Source of the DNA: Paralvinella palmiformis | Lineage: Eukaryota; Annelida; Polychaeta; Terebellida; Alvinellidae | NCBI GenBank assembly: GCA_025642065.1 | Contig: JAODUP010000092.1 | Location: forward strand, 476,001-540,000 | Reading direction: 5' to 3' | DNA length: 64,000 nucleotides | In this document: positions 13,660 through 24,212 of the stretch, piece by piece | Layout: every line of letters begins with the position of its first letter | How positions within the stretch are numbered: the first letter of the stretch is position 1 | Notes under the pieces: model-generated | Database searches by the model: none | What the model was told of the DNA's origin: nothing | The model's input: only the letters and a program-made list of their open reading frames with translations | Program-made: the position numbers and the translations under genes

Positions 13660-13795
13660 GCACCAGTACATCCGGGACCGGAACTTTACAAAGTCATCTT
13701 CAGATACAGAAACTCTACGGAGAAGGACTCCACCACAGAGGCTGTGCCAAACAAGCGATAGCCTGGGGATACTCCCCGAACTACAAGCAAGCAAA
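13660..13795 (+). repeat. SINE-E related fragment
   Basis: The stretch containing GAGGCTGTGCCAAACAAGCG and AGCCTGGGGATACTCCCCGA matches, on the opposite strand, the segment at about 36950-37060 within a SINE-E copy. It lacks the tRNA-like head, so it is either a truncated copy or a separate shared module. Confidence 0.55.
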
Positions 13796-14598
13796 CTAGT
13801 TTTACTATTTAAGACTGAAGTAAATCAACCGGCGTAGATTCTAATATGTAAATATCAGTTATATGAAATATATGTTAAAATCAGTTGTGTGAATAACTAT
13901 GTGCCTATTTTAAATATTTTTAATTAAGATTATGATCAAGAGAAAAATGACTTCAAATTGAACTTATGTTTTTGCTACAAAACCACAGTAGATATGCCCA
14001 CAACAAGGGCAGCTATATTCACATGTTTCATCCAGGGAATGGCACATAGTATTTCAGTTGAAGGTGTCCGATGATAACAGGGTATCAAATAAGCCCACAA
14101 CATGCTACTGTCACATACTACTTATACTGAGCTGGTTAGGTTTCATGAAGTAACGTATGTTTAAAGTTGCCTAAACTGTGCGGTGTCTGTTTGAATTTTT
14201 GATAATTTTCTAGGGGGAGACCATCAAAACAGATTTTAATCTCATTATCTCCCCAAAATGAATATAGTATTATGTCCATAGAAATTGGTCAGTTATCATT
14301 TTAAACCAAAATCCATGTGGATTATGTCACTTTGATTTGAAACATAAAGTATGAATGTTATGCCATGTATTAACTACTGTTATTATGCACATGTTTGTGA
14401 CATAATTATTACACAATTTCTGTCTACCTGAGTGCTAGTGACTGCCGTTTGAAAGATTGATGTTCATCAGATGCAATAGTACCTGAATTAACTGTTTACA
14501 TTGAATGCATTTTTATGGACATTATTATTATAGAGATAGGTATTTTTGGAGTTGGACATAAGCATGACATTTCATTTTGTTATTTCTAAATAGCTGGC

Positions 14599-14682
14599 AT
14601 TTTATTCTTTTCATTTAACCATGTTCAATATCTTATGCATGCTGCATAACATATTGAACATGGTTAAATAAAAGAATAAAAT
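14599..14682. repeat. Long near-perfect hairpin (84 nt)
   Basis: The left arm at 14599-14631 and the right arm at 14651-14682 are reverse complements apart from about one inserted base; the core ATGTTCAATAT pairs with ATATTGAACAT. The inner TTATGCA and TGCATAA also pair, leaving a loop of only about three bases. It lies in the presumed 5' intron of the SOCS-box gene. It could be a small inverted-duplication element; I see no coding role. Confidence 0.85.
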
Positions 14683-14879
14683 AAAGATTGAAATATATGT
14701 TTGCATTGTTGTTAATTATTGAATGCTTTTACTTGAGGCATGAGGGGTGGTGATCTAATGTTATTGATATCTTTGTTTACATGTATTAAACCACCTACTG
14801 GATGTGTCTCTGTAGATCTAGATCCACCACCTCCTACGTGTCAACATGAACATTACATAGAGTCTGGTAATTATGATTG

Positions 14880-15022
14880 AGTAAATGTGATTAAAAATGT
14901 ACTTGCACTGGAGTACTTTGAAATGTACTTGCACTTGAGTACATTGATAAAATAAGTACTCATACTTGTACTCATAAAAAACAAGTACTCGCACTTGTAC
15001 TCGAGTACTTTCTGATGTACTC
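14880..15022 (-). mobile_element. hAT-like element end with GTACTCGAGTAC words
   Basis: The stretch repeats TACTTGCACTTGAGTAC-like words and ends CTCGGCCCCAACCCCGG. Read from the other side it begins with a G-rich terminus and then alternates AGTACT and GAGTAC, a pattern common at the ends of hAT-type non-autonomous elements. Only one end is clear. Confidence 0.5.
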
Positions 15023-15749
15023 GGCCCCAACCCCGGGTCTTAGTCCTGTTTATCTTTGTGCTGTTCTGATTAAGAACATTCAGCTGAGGTTCTATACTTT
15101 CTGATCATTTAATTCAGGTTATAATAATATAAAATTTCCTAAGAAAAGTGATTATGATTTTATTTGATATGAATTTATTTCCAGTCTATACATACATGCG
15201 TGGACCGTATGTAGAGTTATATTTTAGGCAGAAATAGGCAATTTTACAAATGGAAGAAAGGATTCATCTGTAAAGCCAATTCCTCATTTATTAATTACCG
15301 TCAAAGTCACTGAGTTGGTTATTAAATTAAACTAGCATCTTCTGATTGATAACGCTAATGTTTTACTGGCTGTAGTTAACTGGCAATTTACTGCTAGCCT
15401 AAGAACTGTGTTATATGAAGTAGTTTCACCAGATCAGACGTTATTAGCAGTGTCATATTCGGCCATTAGCTGGTGGGATTTGTAACAAGATGCCTTTGTC
15501 AAACAATGGGGCCATTAAACAGCTATAACCCTCTCTTCAGTAAACAACAATTATCTGAGCTGTTCTGAGAAGATGAAGAACCATAAGTTGTTAGGTTAAT
15601 TGTGGTTATTTGTTATTTATGGGTGAAATCTCATACTACCTTTGGTTTTATGACACAGGTTTTTATGGCAGGTTCAGCTGGTTTGATGGAGTGTTGGAGG
15701 TGATTATCATTATGATGATATCAGGCCACCTGTTGTGATGCAGCATGGT

Positions 15750-15795
<46 letters not shown>

Positions 15796-15967
15796 GCTAG
15801 AGAGAGAGAGATAGTGAAAGATCTTCCTAACCAAGTACAACATCCAAACCCATATATTGGGTGTCTGGTGAGAGTGCTGACAGTGTGAGTGTGACTGTAA
15901 AAAGCATGAGTCATACATGGGGCATGTTTATATACAAGGCGCTGTTAACTGGCTTATCTTAGGATCC

Positions 15968-16380
15968 AGTTATGAAGTCTGGTCATAAATGACTCCAGTC
16001 ATTTTCTGCAGTAACATCTTGTGGGAGGCTGTTCCAGACTCGGGCTGTATCTGGGAAGGAGTACTGCATCATTATTGTTCTGCAGTATGAGTTGAGGAAC
16101 TTCACAGTGTTCCCACTGGTGTCAGGTAGGACCATACCAGGATGTACCCCAGGCCGTGGACTGCTCGGAACACCATCATCATCACCTTGGCACAGCACTC
16201 TCTTAGCAACTCCCATCCAAGTTGCGTCATTAGCCGTGTGACACTTCTGTTTCTCTGGAAGTCTTGATAGTCAAATCTAGCAGAACAGCCTTGTGTCTTC
16301 TCAGTGCAGTCAATGTCTTTAGGACTGTGTGCGAGGGCAAACAGTGCTGGGATGTTCTGTGGTGGGTCTTTCGAGTGTGG
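15968..16380 (-). pseudogene. Decayed LINE reverse-transcriptase C-terminal fragment
   Basis: Minus-strand reading gives pieces typical of the C-terminal region of jockey/CR1-type LINE polymerases: SPKDIDCTEKTQ, then RNRSVTRLMTQLGWE, then after a frame change SFPDTARVWNSLPQDV near 16030-16090. The frame changes between about 16100 and 16200, so it is not functional. No 5' part or 3' tail is recognisable. It differs from the LINE copies at 39 and 50 kb. Confidence 0.75.
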
Positions 16381-16583
16381 AGTAGCACTGAGATCATATC
16401 TGTGTGTACAAGAATTTGGTATCTAAATGTAATCTTTGTTTTATTGCTTTTTGTACAGAAAACTGCCAGCAGCAGCTGTGGCCAGTGTTACTGGTTAAAG
16501 ATATTATTAGAGATCATTAAAGCGATGCCAGATTATGGTGAAATGCTTGCACTGCCATTTTGTTTACACCATACACTGTAAGA

Positions 16584-19500
16584 ATGGGTCAGAGACTGTC
16601 CACAGAGGAGCCACCAAGTCAGCTCAAGACTCTCATACCCAGTTATTCACCAGCTTGGAGTTTGGTGTACAATGACACATTAGAGAATTGGCAGAATGTG
16701 GCTGGTAAGTATCATACTTTTCATAAGAAATCTGGTATGCCTTCAGTCTCTTTTTTTGTTTGAAAATAATAATAATATATTCGTTTAGGTCAACCTTTTC
16801 CATGTTAACATATCCTCTTTATTTGTAACAATTGCATTCAGGATTTCCTTTTTTGACAAATCTCCCTTTTTATTGGCTTATTTCCTCATAATTGAGTGGG
16901 TATTTTTATTCAAGTGACTTTTGTACTTTTTAATCGAGCTCCTTCTGCAATAAAACTGGTTTATAAGGGTGAGTTGTCTATTTTCCCATTCATCTCACTT
17001 GGTTTTTTTTCTCAAAAATTTGACAAATGAATGGGGGGCATCCCCTCCTCAAACTGAATCTCCCCCCCCCCAACATGGTCACATTGCAGCCACAAATAAA
17101 GCCCATGTCTTTATCTCTATTATTTTCATTTCAAGTCTGTGAGCACACTGCTTTTGTCCCTAAACTATTTGGCAGTCAGAAATACACTAGTCTTTTGGGT
17201 ACTTTAATATTAAAATGTATGGTGTAATATATCAGCTTGACTATACATAAATATAATCATCCTCTGACCCGAAAAGTTATGAAATGGAATTTTCCCATTA
17301 TAAATGGCCCCATCACCTGACAGACATAATCCCATAATTCAGCATCATAATCTTGTAATGATAAGTTTGCCGGTATCTGGACAAAATCTCCAATAATATG
17401 TTAATATGTCAAACTAATGTACACTGTCTAGCAAGCAAGCACATCTTTTTTTACAATCAATGAGAGCTGTCCTCAATTCAGTTATGAGACACGATGTTTG
17501 CATTATGGTTATGGATATATGTTCTAATTGCTTAATTAACGCGAATAATAAAATATATGGTTGTATATAAAATGTTCACAACACGTGGCATCGTATAATG
17601 GTTCCAATATTAGATCTTTTCTTTCCATTTTTGTGGAGTCTTTTATTATCTTATGCAGATTTTCTTAAATATAGTTTTAAAGATTGACTTTATGTTATCA
17701 ACTTGTAATAGTATAGCTATAGCCTTCTTGAGTGCGTATTTAAAATTTTATGGTGAACCATAGAAATGAAAACAACTGGCTAAGCTTTTACCTATAGCTG
17801 ATGATTTACTCAGCCGTAAATGTCTACACGATATCTATTCAGCACAATATGGAGCCAGTGCTCCAGTAATATAGAGGTAAAACTCGTGCCTTTAGGCAGC
17901 ATCGTGGGAATCACTGCAGAGAAACATGGTCGAAGGAAACACAATTAAAACTCTTTATTTAATTGAACATCGGTTGTCAGTGCACAAAAGAGAGCGTTTA
18001 ACTTCAACTTCGGTGAACAAGCACTGTACAAAATTGTAGGTAATATTAGCAGTTCGTATGTGCAGGTTAAAATAATTATCCGACACCTCATGAAGCATCT
18101 AATACATTATACGATTTATATGACAGGTCTGTATAGGTTCTCTGACTATCCGTATGGCTGTACGAACAGAGACTGTGACCGAGATGCTATATGCCTGAAG
18201 GTAGCCAAAGCTCTGCATAAAAAGGGAGCTAAATCAGTGGAGATACAAAGGTAATACATATGAGCTTTTAGGTAACAACGTACAGTATGTTGTACAGCGA
18301 ATCGTTTTAATACTCCTAGGTATTTATTCTGTTTTAATATTAAATTGATAAGAACACAAGCCATTACGCAAGTACTAAATACAGCTTCAGATAACAGAAT
18401 TCGTCTGTAACAGCAGATAACAGCATTCGTCTGTAACAGTATTTTTCTATAGATTGTCTCTTTGGCTACATGGGTAGAGCGAGACTATTTACCTATGGCT
18501 ATGGTCATTCTGTGCGGGAGGTCGCAGGTTCACGCCTCACCTGTGCCACTATGGTAGGGCGGAGTTTTTCATCCGGCCAGGTAACTGGCAAGGTTTTCTC
18601 CACCGAACATGCCATTTATTCTAAATTCTAAATTTATTTCGAATTAGTCGCCGTGGGGAAGCTGTAAATTACAGACCATTTGCGTCTCCCTCATTTGAGG
18701 TTGCCGGCCATGTAAAAAACTGACATTTCGGCCATTATTATTATTATAGATTATGTGTTTTATTATTGTCTCTTTTATACGTTTAGGTACAAGCAGTCCA
18801 CTTGTGTTATATCGTATGCGGGCGATCAGGAACTGTGCAGCAAGATGACACAAGGATTCAGTCTCAGTGAGATGGTGGCTGCCATCCAGGGCTCTCTGGC
18901 TATTCTCATCTTCTATCGCTGGGAAAAACTCCAATACGATGCCATATTTGTTCTCATCGACCTCAAAACGAAAGTGGTTCTAGGTCACTTTGAGTCGCCA
19001 ACAATTAACATGTCAATCATGGAATGTAAGATAAGTCCGGATAACTCAAAGATTGCTATTTTGTTCTATTTTCGGGAAGATAACGCCTCACCGTTTCAGT
19101 ATGATCTGTATATATTTTCTACGAAGACCTGCAAGGTTCTCGATATAATAAGATGTAACACAGAGGTCCGACCATATGTGACCTTTGATCCGAGGTATAA
19201 ATCATCTCGAGTGGCCATAGTTAATTTTCGCGTTGATGGTAAGGATGGCCTGGTGCTCTACTGTCTGGAAATGAAACAGGTCATAGCAACAAGTCATGTG
19301 ATGCTAAGCATCATATATGGAGGTGGTTACTTCTGTGCCAATTTCAGCAAAGACGGACATTTTCTGATCCTGCAGAAGATCAGCGAAAGCCTCCATGGCC
19401 ACTGTTATGCCGACTCCTACATATTCAACGCTGACAACCTCAAGCTACTCAGACACTACTATGCCAACCTGCAGCGATTCAGCACATTCTGCGATTCGAA

Positions 19501-19732
19501 TTATGCACCACTGTTCTCGAACTGTGGCAGTCGCATGTGTATTCTCAGCGAGGAGGTGGTTCAGGATGAAAAAAAACTACATATCTCTGTGTACCAGCTA
19601 CCCCGACCAGTCAGTTTACAGGAGCAATGCCGTATTACAATCCTACAGTGCTTAGCTGATCCAGAACATGTTAAAAAGCTGCCATTGCCTCGAAGCATCA
19701 AGAGTTTTCTGAGTTTCACTCCGCAGCTGTAA
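16584..19732 (+). CDS. SOCS-box protein with beta-propeller-like body (3 coding exons, 396 aa)
   Basis: Exons: 16584-16704, 18127-18250, 18787-19732, joined by GT-AG junctions in frame. The start ATG has A at -3 and G at +4. The N-terminus MGQRLST fits the N-myristoylation pattern (Gly2, Ser6, Thr7 not Pro), suggesting membrane attachment. A small cysteine cluster (CTNRDCDRDAIC) lies at about residues 51-62. Residues about 90-350 are strand-rich with recurring ISPDNSKIAIL- and FSKDGHFLIL-like blade sequences, as in degenerate WD40-type propellers. The end is a SOCS box at about 357-396: an Elongin BC-box (SLQEQCRITI) and a Cul5-box (LPLPRSIKSF). By family knowledge it would be the substrate receptor of a Cullin5-Elongin B/C ubiquitin ligase. 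WSB proteins share a propeller plus SOCS-box layout but carry clear WD repeats; I cannot assign orthology. Confidence 0.85.
18462..18762 (+). repeat. SINE-D (tRNA-headed, ATT-tailed)
   Basis: The element has a tRNA-like A-box stretch (TGGCTACATGGGTAGAGCG) and B-box stretch (GCAGGTTCACGCC), then a body ending in CATTATTATTATTATAG. It is the only copy of its type I can see here. It ends about 25 bp before the acceptor (TTTAG) of the last SOCS-box exon, so its tail may contribute to the pyrimidine-rich or branch-point region of that splice site. Confidence 0.7.
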
Positions 19733-21024
19733 AGCATTCAGGTTTCTTTTCGTCCAAAACGAACATCCGCTTCTAAATGGAGAATACCTCTGTTTTCATT
19801 CATACAGCGTTGAAAATTGTTAGATCTTGTGCCCTTTATAAAGTTATAGATAGGAAGATTATTCTGTTATCGGTAACCTCCTGTTAAAGATTAAATGAGA
19901 TAGTTCGGGTGATTCTTCCCTAAATTCAGCATAAAGTATTGTTCACTAATCTCGAGTCAAGAGATGGATTATCACATATGACATTGAAACTTTGAGGGGT
20001 TTTAAAATTAAGTAGGTTCGGGGGGGGGGAGAAGCATCCAGTCTTTGTTTAGCATGTAACATGAGTGGACATACGTTTAGAATCAAGCTATTAGTGCTAA
20101 TGCACATGCGCAGCTTCTGAATAAATAACAGGCTGTGTGCTTTATTAGTCACACGTGATATAGAAATGACTCGGTGATGTTTTTCCTGAGCTAGACAAAC
20201 CTGGAACATCATCGTTTTTCAGTTTCATTTTATTTCCTGCAGCAGAAGCCGTGGTGATGGAATGGCATCATATCAGAAATTGGAGAGCATGTGAACATGG
20301 TTGATTAGTTAATGTCACTCATATACGAGCGATTAATTTCACCAGGTGGTCTTCTGGTGCATCTGACATTTGATCTGACCAACCTTGTACCCTCATGCCG
20401 GCTACGGAATACAGAGTTGTCAATGCAATTCATCTCGTTTATTTTAGCAGTAGCTACGGTTGAACGTACAGACTTGCAAAAATGCAATACCTCATTGTCA
20501 TTCATAATCAGGTTTTTGTTGAGCCACCTGTGAGTGTGTTATAGATATTTATTTAAGATAGAGATTCCTGTTTATTTTAGCTACGATGTACTCATTTTAA
20601 GCAGATAATATCCATAACATTATACCGCTATAACTGTAGCCAGCTTGCAATGTTTTTACTATTATGTAAATAGTACCGTTTAAAATGTTTAATTTATTTT
20701 AATGTGCTGAAGAAAGCTTTTGTATTTAGTTTTAGTTATAATTTGCAGCCGCATTTCATTGATTTGGTGACGAGCATTTCGTCGTCTTCATCTCTCTTAA
20801 CACGTTACAGCATCAGAGGACTGTTATCATGACGTGTTTTAGTGGTTCATTACTGTTACTGTTTGTTGTCATGATTAATTTTTTTGACATATTTTACAGG
20901 TTGTGGATAGAAAAAGTTGTGTAAATAGTAATATTTACTGGTTAATTATTAATTTATGGATACCGTTGCCTTTGTGGCAGAACTAGATCGACTTCAGTTT
21001 TTACAGCATTATGTGTTATGTTTC

Positions 21025-21069
<45 letters not shown>

Positions 21070-21324
21070 TAAAGGGATGGACAGGATAAGACAGAGAACA
21101 TAGTTAATGAGCATTTAAGAGTTTTGTGTCTTTGATTAATACAATACTATTCTTTTGGTGATGATTGATATGTCATGTTGTGTTTAGTTAAAATGTCTAA
21201 TGTCGTGTTATTTAGTCATGTGATAATTGATGTATTATAACATCGGGTAGGTATCAATGATACTAAGTTGTTATCCGTAATTAATTTAAGACATAACCAT
21301 TTAGATGGAATTTCATTACAATCT

Positions 21325-21480
21325 CTGGGGTGCTACCATAGAACAGCTGTTAGAATTGTGCTGCAAAAACATTCAGGCCTTGGGTTCAAATCTGATTCGT
21401 TCCTGTCCTTGTGGGATGTTTCCACAGAGTAGCTCCTCAGCAATATATGTACCAAGCAAGACTAGATTAGAGACTAAACA
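21325..21480 (+). repeat. SINE-B copy 2
   Basis: The tRNA-like head (GGTGCTACCATAGAACAGCT) is diverged. A B-box-like GGGTTCAAATC follows, then TGTGGGATGTTTCCAC, the same body signature as the copies at 11.5 and 39.6 kb. Confidence 0.65.
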
Positions 21481-21523
21481 AACCACTAACTCACTCCATA
21501 CCAATTATAAGATATTTGTTTTC

Positions 21524-21555
<32 letters not shown>

Positions 21556-21568
21556 TGTGTGTGTGTGT

Positions 21569-21714
21569 GTTACAGTTAATCAGTATAATCAGGTACTATG
21601 TATATTACTTGAAATATTCAGGTAATATGTGTATTGCTAACTGGGATATAATACAGAATGCCTGAAAATTTCAGGTAATATATATATTACCTGATTTTAC
21701 AGATTAACTTTAAC
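21569..21714. mobile_element. Palindromic MITE copy 1 in TA repeat
   Basis: The left end GTTACAGTTAATC and the right end GATTAACTTTAAC are inverted repeats, and inner TCAGGTAATAT and ATATTACCTGA words also pair. TA and GT microsatellite lies on the left and a TA run on the right. A second copy at 24.1 kb shares both ends and the motif CCTGAAAATTTCAGG. Confidence 0.7.
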
Positions 21715-21758
<44 letters not shown>

Positions 21759-24089
21759 CAAAATTTCAGAAATAACCCCAAATATGCCAGATCTGATATT
21801 TTTCAAAGGATGTCACGATTCCTGTTTGATACGTGAGAATTGCTGTCAACATAATTTGATTGCTAATCAGTGTAGACCCATGTGAATTTCAAATTGTGTT
21901 TTTCTGTAACAGAGTACAGTTAATGATATAAGTCATAGCTTACTAAGCTTATGACAGCGTCTAATGTAATAATAGTTATTAACAGTAATGTGCGTGTGCT
22001 TGCATGTGTGAGCACTAATCTCATCATAGGTGCTAGTGTTTTATGGTAAAGCATTTTAAGGGGAGGACTGTCTTTTTAAATTACAGTTCTTTTTAGTAGT
22101 ATACTTTTACTCTGCATTTGTTGGAATCCGCATTTTTTCTTAGCATTTGTCCATTGTTCTGTTTGACAGAAGACCTATCACACGTAGTTTGCTAGTAGCA
22201 GACCTCTCTCGTGTCCACTGTATTAGATCGTGCAGTGTAAAGGTCAGTTATTTACATCGATGCGTCCGCCTTTTGAGTTGCTTTGGACAGTCTATTTTAT
22301 GTGCCATACTTCAACTTGATATGTTTTAGTTGGTTCATTGAAATACATGCCTCAATTTGCCTCAAGTATTTACCCTTACAGCTGTGATGCGATCCTCGCT
22401 GTTTTTGCAGTAAGTGGATGCAGTCATGGTAGATTTTGTATATCTGAATGCCAGGTAGAATATTTTGAGTGATCTGGTGTTATTACGGTACCTTATGGTA
22501 AAGATATCATGTTTGGGAAAATATTCTGTGTGTGTGTGTGTGTGAAATCTTAATAGCCACATTTGAAAACAAGAGCCAAACATGACATTATCTTTGGTTT
22601 GTATTATTTGCTGAAGGTGTTGTGTTTGTACGAATCGGCTGAAATTGTGTTATAATTGTTCAGAATCTTGATAAGTCGATGACACGAACATTGATGATGA
22701 TAATGAAATATCTACTTCAGGTATGTAACATAAATGAATCTGTATCAATTATTCGCTACGCGTAATCAACATGCTTATCTAGAGCTAGCTTTTTATGACA
22801 TCTGCAAACAGTCGGTTGTAACAAACAACTTGGTTAATGGTTGTGGTGTGCTGAAAGAAGGCCATGTTTATATTTTAATGCGAGCCATTAAATGTGACCT
22901 ATTTTTTAAATATTTTTGTGAAACGTTCATCGTGACATTAGTCAAAGTCATCATCTACGTTTTGAGCAGTAGCCAGAGGTAAAGTATACCTTTTGGGATT
23001 ATCCGTTTATTGCAGCTAGAAGCCACTAGTTTGTATAGATGTGGTATTTGCCAGAAAGTAAATGTGTTATATGATAGGTTTATATGCTTAGAGGTTGTGT
23101 GTGTGTGTGTGTGTGAAGGTGGGTGTACAGGATGATGTACATGTATGCAAGCCAATGCAGACCTCCAAGTGCAGGCTACATATATAAATAGCAATTGATG
23201 GTGTCCAGTTTGACAGCATTTCATTCACTGATTTAGACCTTTTTTTCAGTGTACAATAATATGATAATTAGTTTTAATTATAATAGAAAGTATAGTGAAG
23301 CCACATCGTTTGTCAAATATTGTACAGCAGACTATTCCACAGCTGCATTATAATTTAATTATCAGCTGCTTGAACAGCTGGTTTATGCTGTGCTAGCCAT
23401 AAAATGATAAAGTTTAATATATTAGTATAGATTATTTTCATATGCAGCATAAGTCTGTGATTATGTTTGATATATTAAGACTAATATGTCAGATTAGACA
23501 TGTACATTGTGTAAATTTGTACTGTGTGTGCTTTTGCGTGTCGGGGATAGTCAGTGAATGGACAGTTCATAAAAATCCATAACTCACGATTTACACCAGC
23601 TGTCCTATAAATTCTTAATACGCCTGAGAAATATGTATCATTTAAAAGATAAAGTATGCACATTTGCTGACTAACTTAGATTTGATAAACAATGAAGTCG
23701 CCTTCAGAATCAAAACTATTTTACGATGCAGCTGATCTGTAGCCCACGCAAACCAGTTCTGTCTGTTTATTGCAATGTTTATCATCCTGTTAAAACTGGG
23801 TGTGGTACAGGTACCCGTTTTACTCCAATGTTAGACGCTCGGTCATGTATATGAAAAAATATTTGTTACACAAGCGTCTGTTCTTTGTTGACAATGGAGA
23901 GTTTGAAAAGTTGTTAGTTTGTATGGAGTATAGTATAGTCAGTCAACCCATCCACATAGACTTGTGAAGAATAAATTGTAAATCTGTCAGTTATTGGTGG
24001 ATTCTATTTTGGTTGAGACTTGTCTACATACATGTCATTGTATTTTTGCCAATTATATCAATATGGTAATATATATATATATATATATA

Positions 24090-24212
24090 CACGTTAATCT
24101 GTATAATACAAATTTTCAGGCAGTGTGTATTAAATCTCAGTTATCAATACACATATTACCTGAAAATTTCAGGTAATGTACATATTACCTGATTATAGAG
24201 ATTAACTGTAAC
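24090..24212. mobile_element. Palindromic MITE copy 2 in TA repeat
   Basis: This is related to the element at 21.6 kb: the left end CACGTTAATCTGTATAAT pairs with the right end ATTATAGAGATTAACTGT, and the centre CCTGAAAATTTCAGGTAAT is palindromic. It also follows a TA run (about 24068-24088). The copy is shorter and more diverged than the first. Confidence 0.7.

Larger units (their letters stand above)
12870..16583 (+). other. Presumed 5' intron of the SOCS-box gene, repeat-rich
   Basis: I see no intact coding exon. From left to right it holds a SINE-E related fragment (13660-13795), an 84-nt near-perfect hairpin (14599-14682), a hAT-like terminus (14880-15022), a TA microsatellite (about 15760-15790) and a decayed LINE reverse-transcriptase fragment on the minus strand (15968-16380). 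Whether it is intron or simple upstream spacer depends on the unproven exon near 12.8 kb. Confidence 0.5.

Noticed and set aside
14599..14682. microRNA precursor
   Set aside because: The stem is too perfect and the loop, about three bases, too small for normal Dicer processing. It is kept only as a hairpin finding.
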